Shown one piece after another: positions 30,932-31,053 of a stretch of 31,053 nt of DNA. Below the pieces are notes generated by a model. That model did not search any database, was not told the origin of the DNA, and saw nothing but the letters and a program-made list of their open reading frames with translations. The stretch comes from Lachnospiraceae bacterium (GTDB lineage Bacteria; Bacillota_A; Clostridia; Lachnospirales; Lachnospiraceae). The position numbers were made by a program, and so were the translations under genes. The stretch is from contig JAEEWS010000035.1 of assembly GCA_016287765.1 (NCBI GenBank), positions 1 to 31,053 on the forward strand. The letters run 5' to 3'. How positions within the stretch are numbered: position 1 is the stretch's first letter; each line of letters starts with the position of its first letter.

Positions 30932-30958
30932 TACATCGGTTATTAAATAACTGGACCC

Positions 30959-31052
30959 AATGCTTGCCTGTTTACCCGACTGCCCGTACATGAAAGCCTC
31001 GGAGTAGCCCGCTACACCTGCGTTTTCATGCACGAGCATTCGAGCAAACATT
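30959..31052 (-). ncRNA. Candidate structured RNA or hairpin repeat at the right edge
   Basis: A nested fold fills the region after the LacI gene. The outer stem pairs 30959-30967 with 31044-31052 (9 bp), a middle stem pairs 30981-30995 with 31024-31038 (15 bp), and an inner hairpin pairs 31004-31007 with 31012-31015. The three non-Watson-Crick positions in the two long stems are G-U only if the minus strand is the RNA (A-C on plus). The region also reads as an open minus-strand frame, but that frame runs on into the antisense of the LacI gene. The element may extend past the window edge. No family was recognised. Confidence 0.45.
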
Positions 31053-31053
31053 C

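Noticed and set aside
30761..31051. A minus-strand frame of 96 codons across the right edge
   Set aside because: Most of it is antisense to the LacI gene, and the rest lies in the structured element, whose stems explain the sequence better.

Overview
The window looks like chromosome of a low-to-mid GC Firmicute, most probably a gut or rumen Lachnospiraceae-type Clostridium relative. This is inferred from gene content (soluble CZB-type chemoreceptor, PadR-DUF1700-DUF4097 operon, lipoprotein esterases with Thr/Pro linkers, AAGGAGG-type ribosome binding sites); no rRNA or other phylogenetic marker is present. I see no phage, insertion sequence transposase, CRISPR array, tRNA or rRNA.

Layout. 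1-430: two broken genes joined out of frame (a nucleotidyltransferase head and a metal-binding HMA tail), then a long inverted repeat. 529-975: a small membrane protein. 976-1460: a gene-free stretch that holds two divergent MerR-type promoters sharing one operator sequence and, on the minus strand, a candidate structured RNA of about 185 nt with its own terminator. 1461-2243: the MerR regulator. 2325-3719: a cytosolic chemoreceptor with a zinc-binding CZB domain. 3898-8946: a three-gene surface O-acylation cassette (SGNH-like protein, MBOAT acyltransferase, second SGNH-like protein), in which both SGNH proteins carry repeat or leucine-rich modules. 9031-11134: a Tic20/DUF4870-like protein, a PspC protein and a phosphodiester-glycosidase family protein. 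11170-14050 (minus): esterase, HxxxDG acyltransferase and zinc-ribbon membrane protein as one operon. 14252-15442: an HD-GYP c-di-GMP phosphodiesterase with an outer domain resembling CBM2. 15501-17657: an envelope-stress-type PadR operon behind a 57-bp palindrome. 17786-23883: a stand-alone piece of a FakA/DAK-type protein, an intracellular GH13 enzyme, an NhaC antiporter, a threonine-aldolase family enzyme and a MATE exporter (minus). 24319-30931: a CE1-like esterase lipoprotein, an amino acid permease, an aldo/keto reductase with ferredoxin-like Cys clusters, a GDSL-type esterase lipoprotein (minus) and a LacI regulator. 30959-31052: a second strongly structured element.

A family of short repeats with the core GGGGACGGGGTT occurs ten times between genes (two at 347-422, two at 2251-2310, three at 23961-24090, two at 25380-25443, one at 26680-26704), as inverted pairs, tandem direct copies and a single copy. 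They look like REP-type elements.

Functionally the window is about the cell surface and carbohydrate use: O-acetylation of an envelope polymer, removal of acetyl or feruloyl groups from plant or surface glycans by two lipoprotein esterases, maltodextrin breakdown, c-di-GMP signalling possibly tied to carbohydrate sensing, and envelope stress. The most unusual observation is the MerR regulator paired with a divergent structured RNA in place of a divergent exporter gene.
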